Source: Pseudomonadota bacterium
Lineage (GTDB): Bacteria > Pseudomonadota > Gammaproteobacteria > Burkholderiales > Burkholderiaceae
DNA length: 6,971 nucleotides
NCBI GenBank assembly: GCA_963205525.1
Contig: CAUJJP010000163.1
Coordinates: 1-6,971 of the forward strand
Direction: 5' to 3'
Part shown: piece by piece, positions 1 through 6,971 of the stretch
Position numbering within the stretch: position 1 is the first letter of the stretch
Layout: each line of letters opens with the position of its first letter
Notes under the pieces: model-generated
The model's database searches: none
Seen by the model: the letters and a program-made list of their open reading frames with translations, nothing else
What the model was told of the DNA's origin: nothing
Translations under genes and position numbers: made by a program

Positions 1-77
1 GACCGCACACCCCCCCCCAGCTTCTCGCGAATCACCGCATCCAACTCAGCATGTCGGCGTGGCCGCTGGCTGCGCAT
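1..77 (-). pseudogene. Partial reading frame carrying a duplicated hsdM C-terminal segment (runs off left edge)
   Basis: An ATG at 75-77 lies three bases after the toxin stop codon and opens a frame that stays open to the window edge (about 25 codons). Its residues include [13 protein letters not shown], which match the C-terminal [12 protein letters not shown] of the hsdM product upstream. The DNA match is 31 of 32 bases and stops abruptly on both sides. The sequence before it is the toxin gene, so this cannot be a whole second hsdM. It is best read as a duplicated 3' scrap of hsdM left beside the toxin-antitoxin pair. It could also be the 5' end of a real downstream gene, such as hsdS or a fusion, which the window cannot decide. 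Confidence 0.4.
12..43. repeat. Direct repeat copy A (duplicate of the hsdM 3' end)
   Basis: These 32 bases match 681-712 at 31 positions; the one mismatch is at 27 versus 696. Both copies have the same orientation and lie 669 bp apart. Together they bracket the toxin-antitoxin pair. Similarity falls away immediately outside the 32 bp on both sides. Confidence 0.85.
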
Positions 78-80
78 GGC

Positions 81-419
81 TCACGCTTCGCCCCTGATCA
101 TCGCGACGACGGCCGCACGCGCCGCGTCGAACCGTTCCGGGCGCACGCGCCCGGCGACCGCCGCGAACAACTCCTCGTTCGCGGTGAACAGCTTGCCCGG
201 TCGGATGAAGCTGTCGCGCTGCAAGCCGCCCTCGTCGAAGTTCGCCTGCGTGAGCGTGATCGCACGCGCGTCGGCGTAGGGGTTGCGGGTGATCTGGCAG
301 GCGATCCAGTCGCCTCGCCCGGCACCGGCCAGCAGCAGCGCGGGGCGAAATTTGCTGGCGCTGAGGTCCGAGAACGGAAACGGCAGGACGATCACCTGCC
401 CGGCTGCAAATGGGCCCAT
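81..419 (-). CDS. MazF/PemK-type endoribonuclease toxin of a type II toxin-antitoxin pair
   Basis: This 112-residue protein has the length and layout of the MazF/PemK family, whose members cleave mRNA and stop growth when the antitoxin is lost. Visible family features are a start with GQVIVLPFPFSD (residues 7-18), the conserved F-R-P-A-L-L-L strand with a likely catalytic Arg25, QIT at 42-44 (the usual place of the catalytic Thr), and SFIRPGKLF at 70-78. The ATG lies inside the antitoxin gene, overlapping it by 28 bases, and is preceded by a purine-rich AGAGGA ribosome binding site. The overlap implies coupled translation. The protein is intact, so the toxin is probably active. The family call is firm; the RNA target is unknown. 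Confidence 0.85.
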   Translation of the reverse strand: MGPFAAGQVIVLPFPFSDLSASKFRPALLLAGAGRGDWIACQITRNPYADARAITLTQANFDEGGLQRDSFIRPGKLFTANEELFAAVAGRVRPERFDAARAAVVAMIRGEA

Positions 420-604
420 GCCTCATCCTCTTCGCGCCGCAGCCAGTCCTGCGCCAGTGCCTGTTGCGCAAGCAGGGCGGCCTCGTCGCTGCGCGGCTCA
501 AGCAGCGTCAGCAAGGCCGGCCCCGCCGGGATGACGACCTGCGGGTGCACGGCATGTACCTGCCCGCTGGCGTCGATCTCGACTTCGATCGTCTGCGTGT
601 TCAT
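392..604 (-). CDS. Putative antitoxin partner of the MazF/PemK-type toxin
   Basis: This small acidic protein of 70 residues is encoded directly upstream of, and overlapping, the toxin gene, which is the normal antitoxin position. The N-terminal half (residues 5-36) looks beta-rich, with a VEIDASGQVHAV stretch. The C-terminal half is a charged helix around residues 52-66 with DWLRREEDEAWAHLQ. A C-terminal acidic helix is the usual toxin-wrapping part of such antitoxins. I do not see a clear MazE/AbrB or ribbon-helix-helix DNA-binding motif, so autoregulation cannot be asserted. A GAGGA ribosome binding site precedes the ATG. The start lies 58 bases after the hsdM stop, so cotranscription with hsdM is possible. 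The role is inferred mainly from position. Confidence 0.75.
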   Translation of the reverse strand: MNTQTIEVEIDASGQVHAVHPQVVIPAGPALLTLLEPRSDEAALLAQQALAQDWLRREEDEAWAHLQPGR

Positions 605-662
605 GGCATTCCTCGTACGTCGCCTGGATCCGATTGTCCGCCAGGCGCAGCGCCCGGCGCGC

Positions 663-2291
<1,629 letters not shown>

Positions 2292-2377
2292 CCAGCGGCT
2301 CGCAAGTCTTGGTCTTATCGGCAGCGGCCCTCCCCGGGCAGCCATTCCCGACGAGCTTAGCGTGCAAGAGCTGCGGA

Positions 2378-3304
2378 TCAGGGCGCCGCTTCGGCCTGCG
2401 CCGCCGCCGGGGCGCGTTCGTTGACACCTCCCAGCGCCTCGATCAGGTCGGGCAGCATGCGCCGAAGCTCGCCGCTGAAGAGGGCGACGTCGGCGTCGAA
2501 GCCGCCCGCGTCACCGCCCTCGGTCTGCAGCCCGTCGACGAACTGCAGGCGCTGCAGCGACAGGCCCTCGCTGAGCAGCAGCGACACCCGCCCGCCCCAG
2601 GTCAGGGCCAGCTTGGTCGGCCGCTTGCCTTCCCGGATGTGAGCAACAACTTCGTCCGAATCCAGGTTGTGGCGCGCAAAGCGCACCGTGGCCTTCTCGC
2701 CCTCGGGCTGCTTGAGCTCGCAGTCGCGGTCGATGCTGAAGCCGGCGGGCGCTTCGCGCTCGGCGAGCCAGGCCGCCATCGCGCTGGCCGGCGAGAGCGC
2801 GGTGTCCAGCGGCTGCAGCTGCAGGCCGCCGCCCAGCGCCTCCAGCAGCGGGGTGACGACGGCGTCCGCACGCTTGGCGCTGGCCGTTCCCAGCCAGACG
2901 AAGCCGGCCTTCGGGTCGACCCAGACCGTGGTGTCGGCGCGCTTGGGGAAGGCGCGCGGCAGCAGCGTGTGCACCAGCTCCTCCTTCAGCTCGCGCCGGC
3001 CGCGCCCGCGCGGTCGCTGGCCGGTCTGCTTTTCCAGCGCGTCCAGCCGCGCTTCCAGTTCCTGGCGCACGACACCGCCGGGCACGCTGCGCGTCTCGCG
3101 GCGCTGGCGCAGCACCAGCTGGCCGGCCACCGCCTCCGCCAGCGCGCCGTGCTCGGCGCCGCGCGGCGCCACCCAGCCCAGGCTCTCGGCCTGGGTCGGC
3201 GCGGCCTCGACGAAGGGCGCGGCCTGCAGCCGGGCTTCGATCTCGGCCAGCGCCGGGACGCTCCAGTGGGCGATGCGGTAGACGAGGGCGTTCTTGAACA
3301 ACAT
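2378..3304 (-). CDS. rdgC: Recombination-associated protein RdgC
   Basis: The 308-residue protein matches RdgC in length (about 300) and in its start, [11 protein letters not shown]. RdgC is a ring-forming, nonspecific double-stranded DNA-binding protein of the nucleoid that limits RecA-dependent recombination. Other family-typical stretches are [10 protein letters not shown] (about residues 40-49), a basic [20 protein letters not shown] segment in the middle, [24 protein letters not shown], and [11 protein letters not shown] towards the C-terminus. The C-terminal tail is Ala/Pro-rich and low complexity. No good ribosome binding site precedes the ATG, but the N-terminus fits the family. The gene runs the same way as hsdM, 86 bp upstream of it, with no convincing terminator between, so read-through into hsdM is possible. 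Confidence 0.93.
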   Translation of the reverse strand: MLFKNALVYRIAHWSVPALAEIEARLQAAPFVEAAPTQAESLGWVAPRGAEHGALAEAVAGQLVLRQRRETRSVPGGVVRQELEARLDALEKQTGQRPRGRGRRELKEELVHTLLPRAFPKRADTTVWVDPKAGFVWLGTASAKRADAVVTPLLEALGGGLQLQPLDTALSPASAMAAWLAEREAPAGFSIDRDCELKQPEGEKATVRFARHNLDSDEVVAHIREGKRPTKLALTWGGRVSLLLSEGLSLQRLQFVDGLQTEGGDAGGFDADVALFSGELRRMLPDLIEALGGVNERAPAAAQAEAAP

Positions 3305-3370
3305 GCGGGCGGTCGCGGGCGGCGTCGGTTCGGGGTGGGGACAGGGCGGCGAGTGTAGAGGGCCAAGAGG

Positions 3371-3414
3371 GTCGAGCCCGGGCCGAGCCCCAGGGCCGAG
3401 CCCCGGCCGAGCCC
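3371..3414. repeat. Short degenerate tandem repeat of GGCCGAGCCC
   Basis: GGCCGAGCCC occurs exactly at 3381-3390, 3394-3403 and 3405-3414, with a related GTCGAGCCC at 3371-3379. The spacing is 10 to 13 bases. Confidence 0.8.
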
Positions 3415-3475
3415 CTGCGGCCCGATGGGGTCTGACGGAGCCTGTGCAGCCGGGTCCGACCCTGCGGCGCCGATG

Positions 3476-3511
3476 GCGCTGATTACGTTGATTGCGCTGA
3501 TATCGCTGATG
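3476..3511. repeat. Four tandem 9-bp units
   Basis: The units are GCGCTGATT, ACGTTGATT, GCGCTGATA and TCGCTGATG. On the plus strand each unit is three codons (L-I-T, L-I-A, L-I-S type); on the minus strand they read as repeats of the ISAI type. Confidence 0.8.
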
Positions 3512-3560
3512 TGGCTCGTGGCGCCTGCTGCCGCTGCGGCCCGCGCCGAGAACACGGCCA

Positions 3561-3581
3561 GCGAGCCGCGAGCCGCGAGTG
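3561..3581. repeat. Tandem 7-bp GCGAGCC units
   Basis: GCGAGCC occurs at 3561-3567 and 3568-3574, followed by the degenerate GCGAGTG at 3575-3581. A further GCGAGCCC follows at about 3587. Confidence 0.65.
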
Positions 3582-3628
3582 CAAGCGCGAGCCCGATCCG
3601 GACCCGTGCTGTTTCAGATCCATGTCAA

Positions 3629-3643
3629 GAATCACACTCATTC
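3629..3643. promoter_or_regulatory. Candidate Fur box and promoter of the iron-uptake operon
   Basis: GAATCACACTCATTC is an imperfect 7-1-7 inverted repeat (five of seven pairs match). On the minus strand it reads GAATGAGTGTGATTC, similar to the Fur consensus built from TGATAAT/ATTATCA halves. It lies in an AT-rich patch, followed by a -10-like TATTTT at 3645-3650, about 70 bases before the first gene of a ferric-siderophore operon. The -35 is weak. Fur control is inferred from this motif and the gene content. Confidence 0.45.
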
Positions 3644-3713
3644 CTATTTTAAGATCTACGGTTTGTCCGGGCAGGGCGGGATCACGCGCATCGGCCGGCA
3701 GGAAAGATCAGCC

Positions 3714-4535
3714 ATGACGAGCCCATCCCCCGAACCCGATCCCGGCTGGCGCTGGCAGCGCCACCCCCTGCGCGCCCGGCTGCTGCAGGTGCGCCAGGTG
3801 CAGGACCTGAGCCCGCGCCTGCGCCGCATCACGGTCGGCGGCGCCGAGCTGGAGGGCTTTGCCAGCAGCGCGCCGGACGACCACGTGCGGCTGCTGTTCC
3901 CCGCCCCCGGCCAGACCCGGCCCACGCTGCCGCAGTTCGGCGACCAGGGCGCGGTCTTCCCGCCCGGCGAGCCACGGCCGCAGGCGCGCGACTACACGCC
4001 GCGCCACTTCGATGCCCAGGCGCTGAGCCTGACGCTGGACTTCGTGCTGCACGGCGAGGGCCCGGCCTCGAGCTGGGCCGCGGCGGCGCGGCCGGGCGAC
4101 TGGCTGGGCGTGGCCGGGCCGCGCGCCTCGCGCATCGTCACCGTGCCCATGGACTGGCTGCTGCTGATCGGCGACGAGACCGCGCTGCCGGCGATCGCGC
4201 GCTGGATAGAGGCCCAGCCGCCCACCCGGCCGCTGCGCGTGCTGGCCGAGGTGGACCGGCGCGAGGACGCGATCGCCCTGCCCACACACCCGCTGCTCGA
4301 TCTGCAGTGGATCACGCGCGACGGTGCGGCCCCCGGCACGGGCGAGGGCCTGCTGCGGGCGCTGCGCGCCCTGCCCCACCCGCCCGGCCAGGGCTATGCC
4401 TGGATCGCCACCGAATCGGCGCAGATACGCGCCCTGCGCGCCGAGCTCGCCGGCCCCATGGGCTGGCCGGCGCGCCAGCTCTACGCCGCCGGCTACTGGA
4501 AGAAGGACGCCGCCGACCATGACGACGAACACTGA
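3714..4535 (+). CDS. Siderophore-interacting protein (FAD-dependent ferric-siderophore reductase family)
   Basis: The 273-residue protein belongs to the SIP/ViuB/YqjH family, which reduces ferric siderophores in the cytoplasm with an NAD(P)H-fed flavin and so frees ferrous iron. The FAD-binding domain holds RDYTPRHFD at residues 92-100 (the usual R-x-Y-T-P-R motif), then DFVLHGEGPASSWAA and GDWLGVAGPR around 109-137. The C-terminal part has DWLLLIGDETALPAIARW at 147-164 and the family ending YAAGYWKK near 257-264. A start at 3579 is open in frame, but it overlaps the promoter region and lengthens the protein atypically. The ATG at 3714 has GGAAAG a few bases upstream and gives normal length. 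It overlaps the next gene by 17 bases, so it heads the operon. Confidence 0.93.
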   Translation: MTSPSPEPDPGWRWQRHPLRARLLQVRQVQDLSPRLRRITVGGAELEGFASSAPDDHVRLLFPAPGQTRPTLPQFGDQGAVFPPGEPRPQARDYTPRHFDAQALSLTLDFVLHGEGPASSWAAAARPGDWLGVAGPRASRIVTVPMDWLLLIGDETALPAIARWIEAQPPTRPLRVLAEVDRREDAIALPTHPLLDLQWITRDGAAPGTGEGLLRALRALPHPPGQGYAWIATESAQIRALRAELAGPMGWPARQLYAAGYWKKDAADHDDEH

Positions 4536-5697
4536 GCACGCGCAGCCGCAGACGACGCCCGGCCTGCGCTCGGGCGCGCGGCGCCGGCTCGCCGCCACGC
4601 TCGCCCTGCTGCCCTGGGCGGCGCGCGCGCAAATACCAGCGCAGACCCTGACCGACCTCGCCGGGCGCAGCGTCGCGGCACCGGCCCGGGCCGAGCGCAT
4701 CGTGCTCGGCGAGGGGCGTTTGCTCTACGCCCTGGCGCTGCTGGAGGACGCGGCCGATCCGCTGGCGCGCATCACGGGCTGGCAGGGCGACTTCAAGCGC
4801 TTCGACCCCCAGACCTACGCCCAGTACCAGGCGCGCTTCCCGCACATCGACCGCATCGCCCAGATCGGCAGCACCAGCGAGGCCAGCGTGAGCGCGGAGA
4901 AGGTGCTGGCGCTGGCGCCCGACGTCGCCCTGTTCAGCCTCAGCGGCCACGGCCCCGGGCGGCGCAACCCGCTCGTCGAGCAGCTGGGCAGGATCGGCGT
5001 GCCGGTGGTCTTCGTCGACTTCCGCGACCACCCGCTCGTCAACACCGTGCCCAGCCTGCGCCTGATGGGGCAGGCGCTGCAGCGCGTGGCGCAGGCCGAG
5101 CGCTTCATCGCCTTCTACGAGGCGCAGTGCCGGCGCGTCACCGAGGTCGCCGCGCGCATCCCGCTCGCCGAGCGCCCGCGCACCCTGCTGGACGCGCGTG
5201 CCGGCGACGCCGGTGGCGTGCTGACCTCGGGCAAGGCCAACCTCGGCGAGCTGATCGTCGCCGCCGGCGGCATCAACGTCGGCGACCAGCTGATCCCCAC
5301 CGCCCTCGGCGAGGCGAGCCTGGAAGCGGTGCTCGCGGCCCGGCCCGAGGTCTACGTGGCCACCGGCTACCAGGCGCCGGGCAGCCGCGCCCCCGGGCTG
5401 CAGGTGGGCGCCGCGGTCGACGAGGCCACGGCGCGCGCCAGCCTGCGCGCGCTGGTGGCGCGCCGGCCCGAGATCGCCGCCCTGCCGGCGGTGCGCAACG
5501 GCCGCGTCCACGGTGCCTGGCACCACTTCTACAACACGCCCTACCACGTCGTGCTGCTGCAGGCGCTGGCGCGCTGGCTGCACCCGCAGCGCTTCGCCGA
5601 CCTGGACCCGATGGCGACCTGGCGCGAGCTGCACCAGCGCTTCCTCGGCTTCGCGCCCAGCGGCACCTACTGGGTCGACCTGGAGCGGGGGCGATGA
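4519..5697 (+). CDS. Periplasmic substrate-binding protein of a ferric-siderophore-type ABC transporter
   Basis: The 392-residue protein is of the FecB/BtuF class (periplasmic binding protein type 2), which hands the iron complex to the permease. The N-terminus has an arginine cluster (GARRRLA, about residues 19-25), a short hydrophobic core and an ARA-Q cleavage site after residue 37. The only Cys is near 204, so it is a soluble periplasmic protein and not a lipoprotein. RRRLA is loosely Tat-like, but Sec export is equally possible. Lobe one holds DLAGR and AERIVLGEGR, lobe two LLDARAGDAGG and NLGELIVAAGGINVGD (241-256), and near the C-terminus GAWHHFYNTPYH (332-343). An AGAAGGA site precedes the ATG, which lies inside the 3' end of the SIP gene. 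The ligand could be any iron complex, or possibly cobalamin; SIP next door favours iron. Confidence 0.9.
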   Translation: MTTNTEHAQPQTTPGLRSGARRRLAATLALLPWAARAQIPAQTLTDLAGRSVAAPARAERIVLGEGRLLYALALLEDAADPLARITGWQGDFKRFDPQTYAQYQARFPHIDRIAQIGSTSEASVSAEKVLALAPDVALFSLSGHGPGRRNPLVEQLGRIGVPVVFVDFRDHPLVNTVPSLRLMGQALQRVAQAERFIAFYEAQCRRVTEVAARIPLAERPRTLLDARAGDAGGVLTSGKANLGELIVAAGGINVGDQLIPTALGEASLEAVLAARPEVYVATGYQAPGSRAPGLQVGAAVDEATARASLRALVARRPEIAALPAVRNGRVHGAWHHFYNTPYHVVLLQALARWLHPQRFADLDPMATWRELHQRFLGFAPSGTYWVDLERGR

Positions 5698-6734
5698 GCC
5701 TGGTCTACCAGGCGCTGCTGCGCCGCCGGCTGCTGACCCTGGGCCTGATCGGCGCCGTGATCGTGCTGGGCTTCGGCTGGGACCTCGGCAGCGGGCCTTC
5801 GGGGCTCGCGCCGCAGCGCCTGCTGCAGCTGCTGGCGCAACCCGCGTTCGCGCTCGACGGCGTGCTGCCCGACCCCGAGCAGGTGATCGTGTGGGAGCTG
5901 CGGCTGCCGCAGGCGCTGATGGCGGTGCTGGTGGGCGCCGCGCTCGGCCTGGCCGGCGCGGAGATGCAGACCGTGCTCGACAACCCGCTCGCCAGCCCCT
6001 TCACCCTCGGCTTGTCGGAGGCGGCGGCGTTCGGCGCCGCGCTCGCCATCGTCACCGGCATCGGCGTGCCCGGGGTGCCGCAGGAGGTGCTGGTGACGGT
6101 GAACGCCTTCGCCTTCGCGCTGCTGGCGGCCCTGCTGCTGGACGCGGTGTCGCGCTGGCTGGGCATGAGTGCCGGCGGCGTGGTGCTGTTCGGGATCGCG
6201 CTCGTGTTCAGCTTCAACGCCCTGCTGTGGCTGATGCAGTACATGGCCTCGGCGGAGGCGCTGCAGGCCATCGTGTTCTGGATCATGGGCAGCCTGACGC
6301 GCGCGAGCTGGACCAAGATCGGCGTCATGGCGGCGCTGCTCGCCCTCGTGCTGCCGCTGGCGCTGCGCGACGCCTGGCGCCTGACCGCGCTGCGCCTGGG
6401 CGAGGACCGCGCCGCGAGCTTCGGCATCGACGTCGCCCGGCTGCGCCGCGCCAGCCTGCTGCGGGTGGCGCTGCTCGCCGGCACCGCGGTGTCCTTCGTC
6501 GGCACGATAGGCTTCATCGGCCTGGTGGCGCCGCACATCGCGCGCCGCCTGTGCGGCGAGGACCACCGCTTCTACCTGCCGGCGAGCGCCCTCGTCGGTG
6601 CCCTGATCCTGTCGCTGGCCTCGATCGCGGCCAAAGCCCTCGTGCCCGGCGCGGTGCTGCCGGTGGGCATCGTCACCGCGCTCGTCGGCGTGCCCTTCTT
6701 CCTCGGCATCGTGCTGCGCCGGGGGGCGCGATGA
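5694..6734 (+). CDS. FecCD-family inner-membrane permease of the iron-siderophore ABC transporter
   Basis: The 346-residue protein is nearly all hydrophobic segments, as expected for the roughly ten-helix FecCD/BtuC family that forms the transmembrane channel as a dimer. Family marks are RLPQALMAVLVGAALGLAGA with DNPLASPFTLGLSEAAAFG (residues 70-114), and the coupling region ALRLGEDRAASFGIDVARLR (232-251), which docks the ATPase. After these come VSFVGTIGFIGLVAPHIAR (266-284) and a C-terminal VPFFLGIVLRR. The start is fixed by an ATGA overlap with the binding-protein stop and a GGAG site at 5682-5685. The protein is complete and full length. The ATPase it needs is not encoded in the window; the position where it should start is occupied by repeat DNA. 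Confidence 0.95.
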   Translation: MSLVYQALLRRRLLTLGLIGAVIVLGFGWDLGSGPSGLAPQRLLQLLAQPAFALDGVLPDPEQVIVWELRLPQALMAVLVGAALGLAGAEMQTVLDNPLASPFTLGLSEAAAFGAALAIVTGIGVPGVPQEVLVTVNAFAFALLAALLLDAVSRWLGMSAGGVVLFGIALVFSFNALLWLMQYMASAEALQAIVFWIMGSLTRASWTKIGVMAALLALVLPLALRDAWRLTALRLGEDRAASFGIDVARLRRASLLRVALLAGTAVSFVGTIGFIGLVAPHIARRLCGEDHRFYLPASALVGALILSLASIAAKALVPGAVLPVGIVTALVGVPFFLGIVLRRGAR

Positions 6735-6877
6735 GCGCGCCGGGCCGCTCCCAAGGAAACGCCGGGCCGTCCCAAGTTTCCTTGACCCCCGCGGGGGGCG
6801 GGCTGGGCGCAGCCCGGTCCTGGGGGCGCTCCCAATCCACCGAACTTAGCCAGCAACTGCTAAAATCTATCTCGTAA
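6731..6877 (+). other. 48-codon frame of repeat DNA in the position of the missing ATPase gene
   Basis: An ATG overlaps the permease stop as ATGA, the same coupling used between the two genes before it, so this is where the next operon gene should begin. The product is only 48 residues, starts MSAPGRSQGNAGPSQVS and contains three GxSQ units (GRSQ, GPSQ, GRSQ). It has no Walker A motif or any other ATPase feature. The first 35 or so codons come from the composite repeat and the rest from the AT-richer DNA after it. It may be the leftover start of a disrupted ATPase gene, or a chance frame through an intergenic repeat. I do not recognise a function. Confidence 0.4.
6739..6835. repeat. Composite GC-rich repeat with direct and inverted repeats
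   Basis: The segment holds two near-identical direct units, GCCGGGCCGCTCCCAAG (from 6739) and GCCGGGCCGTCCCAAG (from 6761), and a third related GGCGCTCCCAA near 6825. CAAGGAAAC (6752-6760) and GTTTCCTTG (6776-6784) form a perfect 9-bp inverted repeat around a 15-base spacer. CCCCCGCGGGGG at 6786-6797 is a perfect palindrome, and CGGGCT/AGCCCG (6799-6804 with 6811-6816) can form another stem. It resembles dispersed intergenic repeats of Burkholderiales, from memory only. Confidence 0.7.
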
Positions 6878-6911
6878 GTTATTGATTTGATTGGTGAAAT
6901 TACTCTTGACG

Positions 6912-6933
6912 AGGTCGAACTTGAAGGCGACCT
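6912..6933. repeat. Inverted repeat AGGTCG/CGACCT
   Basis: AGGTCG (6912-6917) and CGACCT (6928-6933) are perfect 6-bp arms around a 10-base spacer, just before the candidate LexA box. This could be an operator or a chance repeat. Confidence 0.4.
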
Positions 6934-6938
6934 GAATA

Positions 6939-6954
6939 CTGTACATTCATCCAG
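6939..6954. promoter_or_regulatory. Candidate LexA (SOS) box
   Basis: CTGTACATTCATCCAG fits CTGT-N8-ACAG with one mismatch (CCAG for ACAG) and has an AT-rich centre. -35-like TTGAAG (6921-6926) lies upstream. The regulated gene would lie beyond the right edge or on the other strand. An open reading frame also runs through the site, so a chance match is possible. Confidence 0.35.
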
Positions 6955-6971
6955 TCTTTGTTTCTCGATTT

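Larger units (their letters stand above)
3305..3713. other. Divergent intergenic region between rdgC and the iron-uptake operon
   Basis: The rdgC-proximal part (to about 3600) is very GC-rich and holds three families of short tandem repeats. The last 110 bases are clearly more AT-rich and contain the candidate Fur box and promoter for the operon on the right. A 59-codon frame (3473-3652, plus) begins MALITLIALISLM and looks like a signal peptide. Its hydrophobic part is produced by a 9-bp repeat and it has no ribosome binding site, so I do not call it a gene. No RNA gene or riboswitch is recognisable. Confidence 0.7.
6836..6971. other. AT-richer right-edge segment of unknown origin
   Basis: Base composition drops sharply from the very GC-rich operon to roughly 40-45% GC. 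Two overlapping frames run off the edge: plus 6878-6971, without ATG (includes GEITLDEVELEGDL), and a minus frame reading IEKQRLDECTVF. Neither can be assigned. The change marks a junction with different DNA, possibly a mobile or recently acquired segment. Confidence 0.5.

Noticed and set aside
641..657. Hairpin CCAGGCGC/GCGCCCGG between hsdM and the antitoxin as a terminator
   Set aside because: The arms have a mismatch, the loop is one base and no T-run follows on the minus strand, so an intrinsic terminator is not supported.
2309..3358. A 349-codon plus-strand frame over rdgC
   Set aside because: It is antisense to a clear RdgC protein and shows only low-complexity Arg/Ala/Gly sequence.
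3371..3414. CRISPR-like array
   Set aside because: The units are only about 10 bp with 1 to 3 bases between them, so there are no spacers, and no cas genes are present.
3579..3713. Upstream in-frame start for the siderophore-interacting protein
   Set aside because: It would add 45 non-family residues and translate through the Fur box and promoter. The ATG at 3714 has a ribosome binding site and gives the usual length.
3305..3713. Cobalamin or other riboswitch before the transporter operon
   Set aside because: No B12-box or other aptamer core is recognisable; the region is low-complexity repeats followed by a short AT-rich promoter region.
4312..5634. A 440-codon minus-strand frame over the binding-protein gene
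   Set aside because: It is antisense to a recognisable periplasmic binding protein and has no domain of its own.
6799..6816. Stem CGGGCT/AGCCCG as the operon terminator
   Set aside because: No T-tract follows, and it lies inside the short frame coupled to the permease. It is treated as part of the composite repeat.

Overview
The window is very GC-rich, with strong codon bias and tight gene overlaps. The gene set (RdgC, a FecCD-type iron transporter with a siderophore-interacting protein, a type I methyltransferase) fits a betaproteobacterium, most likely Burkholderiales. That placement is inferred from composition and gene families, not from a marker gene.

The left half is read on the minus strand. 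From upstream to downstream it holds rdgC (3304 to 2378), hsdM for a type I DNA methyltransferase (2291 to 663), and an overlapping antitoxin/toxin pair (604 to 81) whose toxin is of the MazF/PemK type. At the left edge there is a second copy of about the last 32 bp of hsdM. The toxin-antitoxin pair is therefore bracketed by direct repeats made from the hsdM 3' end. hsdS and hsdR are not in the window and would be expected beyond the left edge. hsdM also carries about 20 extra codons that come from a palindromic repeat inserted in frame.

A 409-bp divergent intergenic region (3305-3713) separates the halves. It holds three families of short tandem repeats and then an AT-richer patch with a candidate Fur box and promoter.

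The right half is a plus-strand iron-uptake operon with overlapping genes: a siderophore-interacting flavoprotein (3714-4535), a periplasmic binding protein (4519-5697) and a FecCD permease (5694-6734). Together these would bind a ferric siderophore, move it across the inner membrane and release the iron by reduction. The ATPase expected next is missing. Its start position is taken by a 48-codon frame made of repeat DNA (6731-6877). The sequence then changes to AT-richer DNA of unknown origin with a candidate LexA box.
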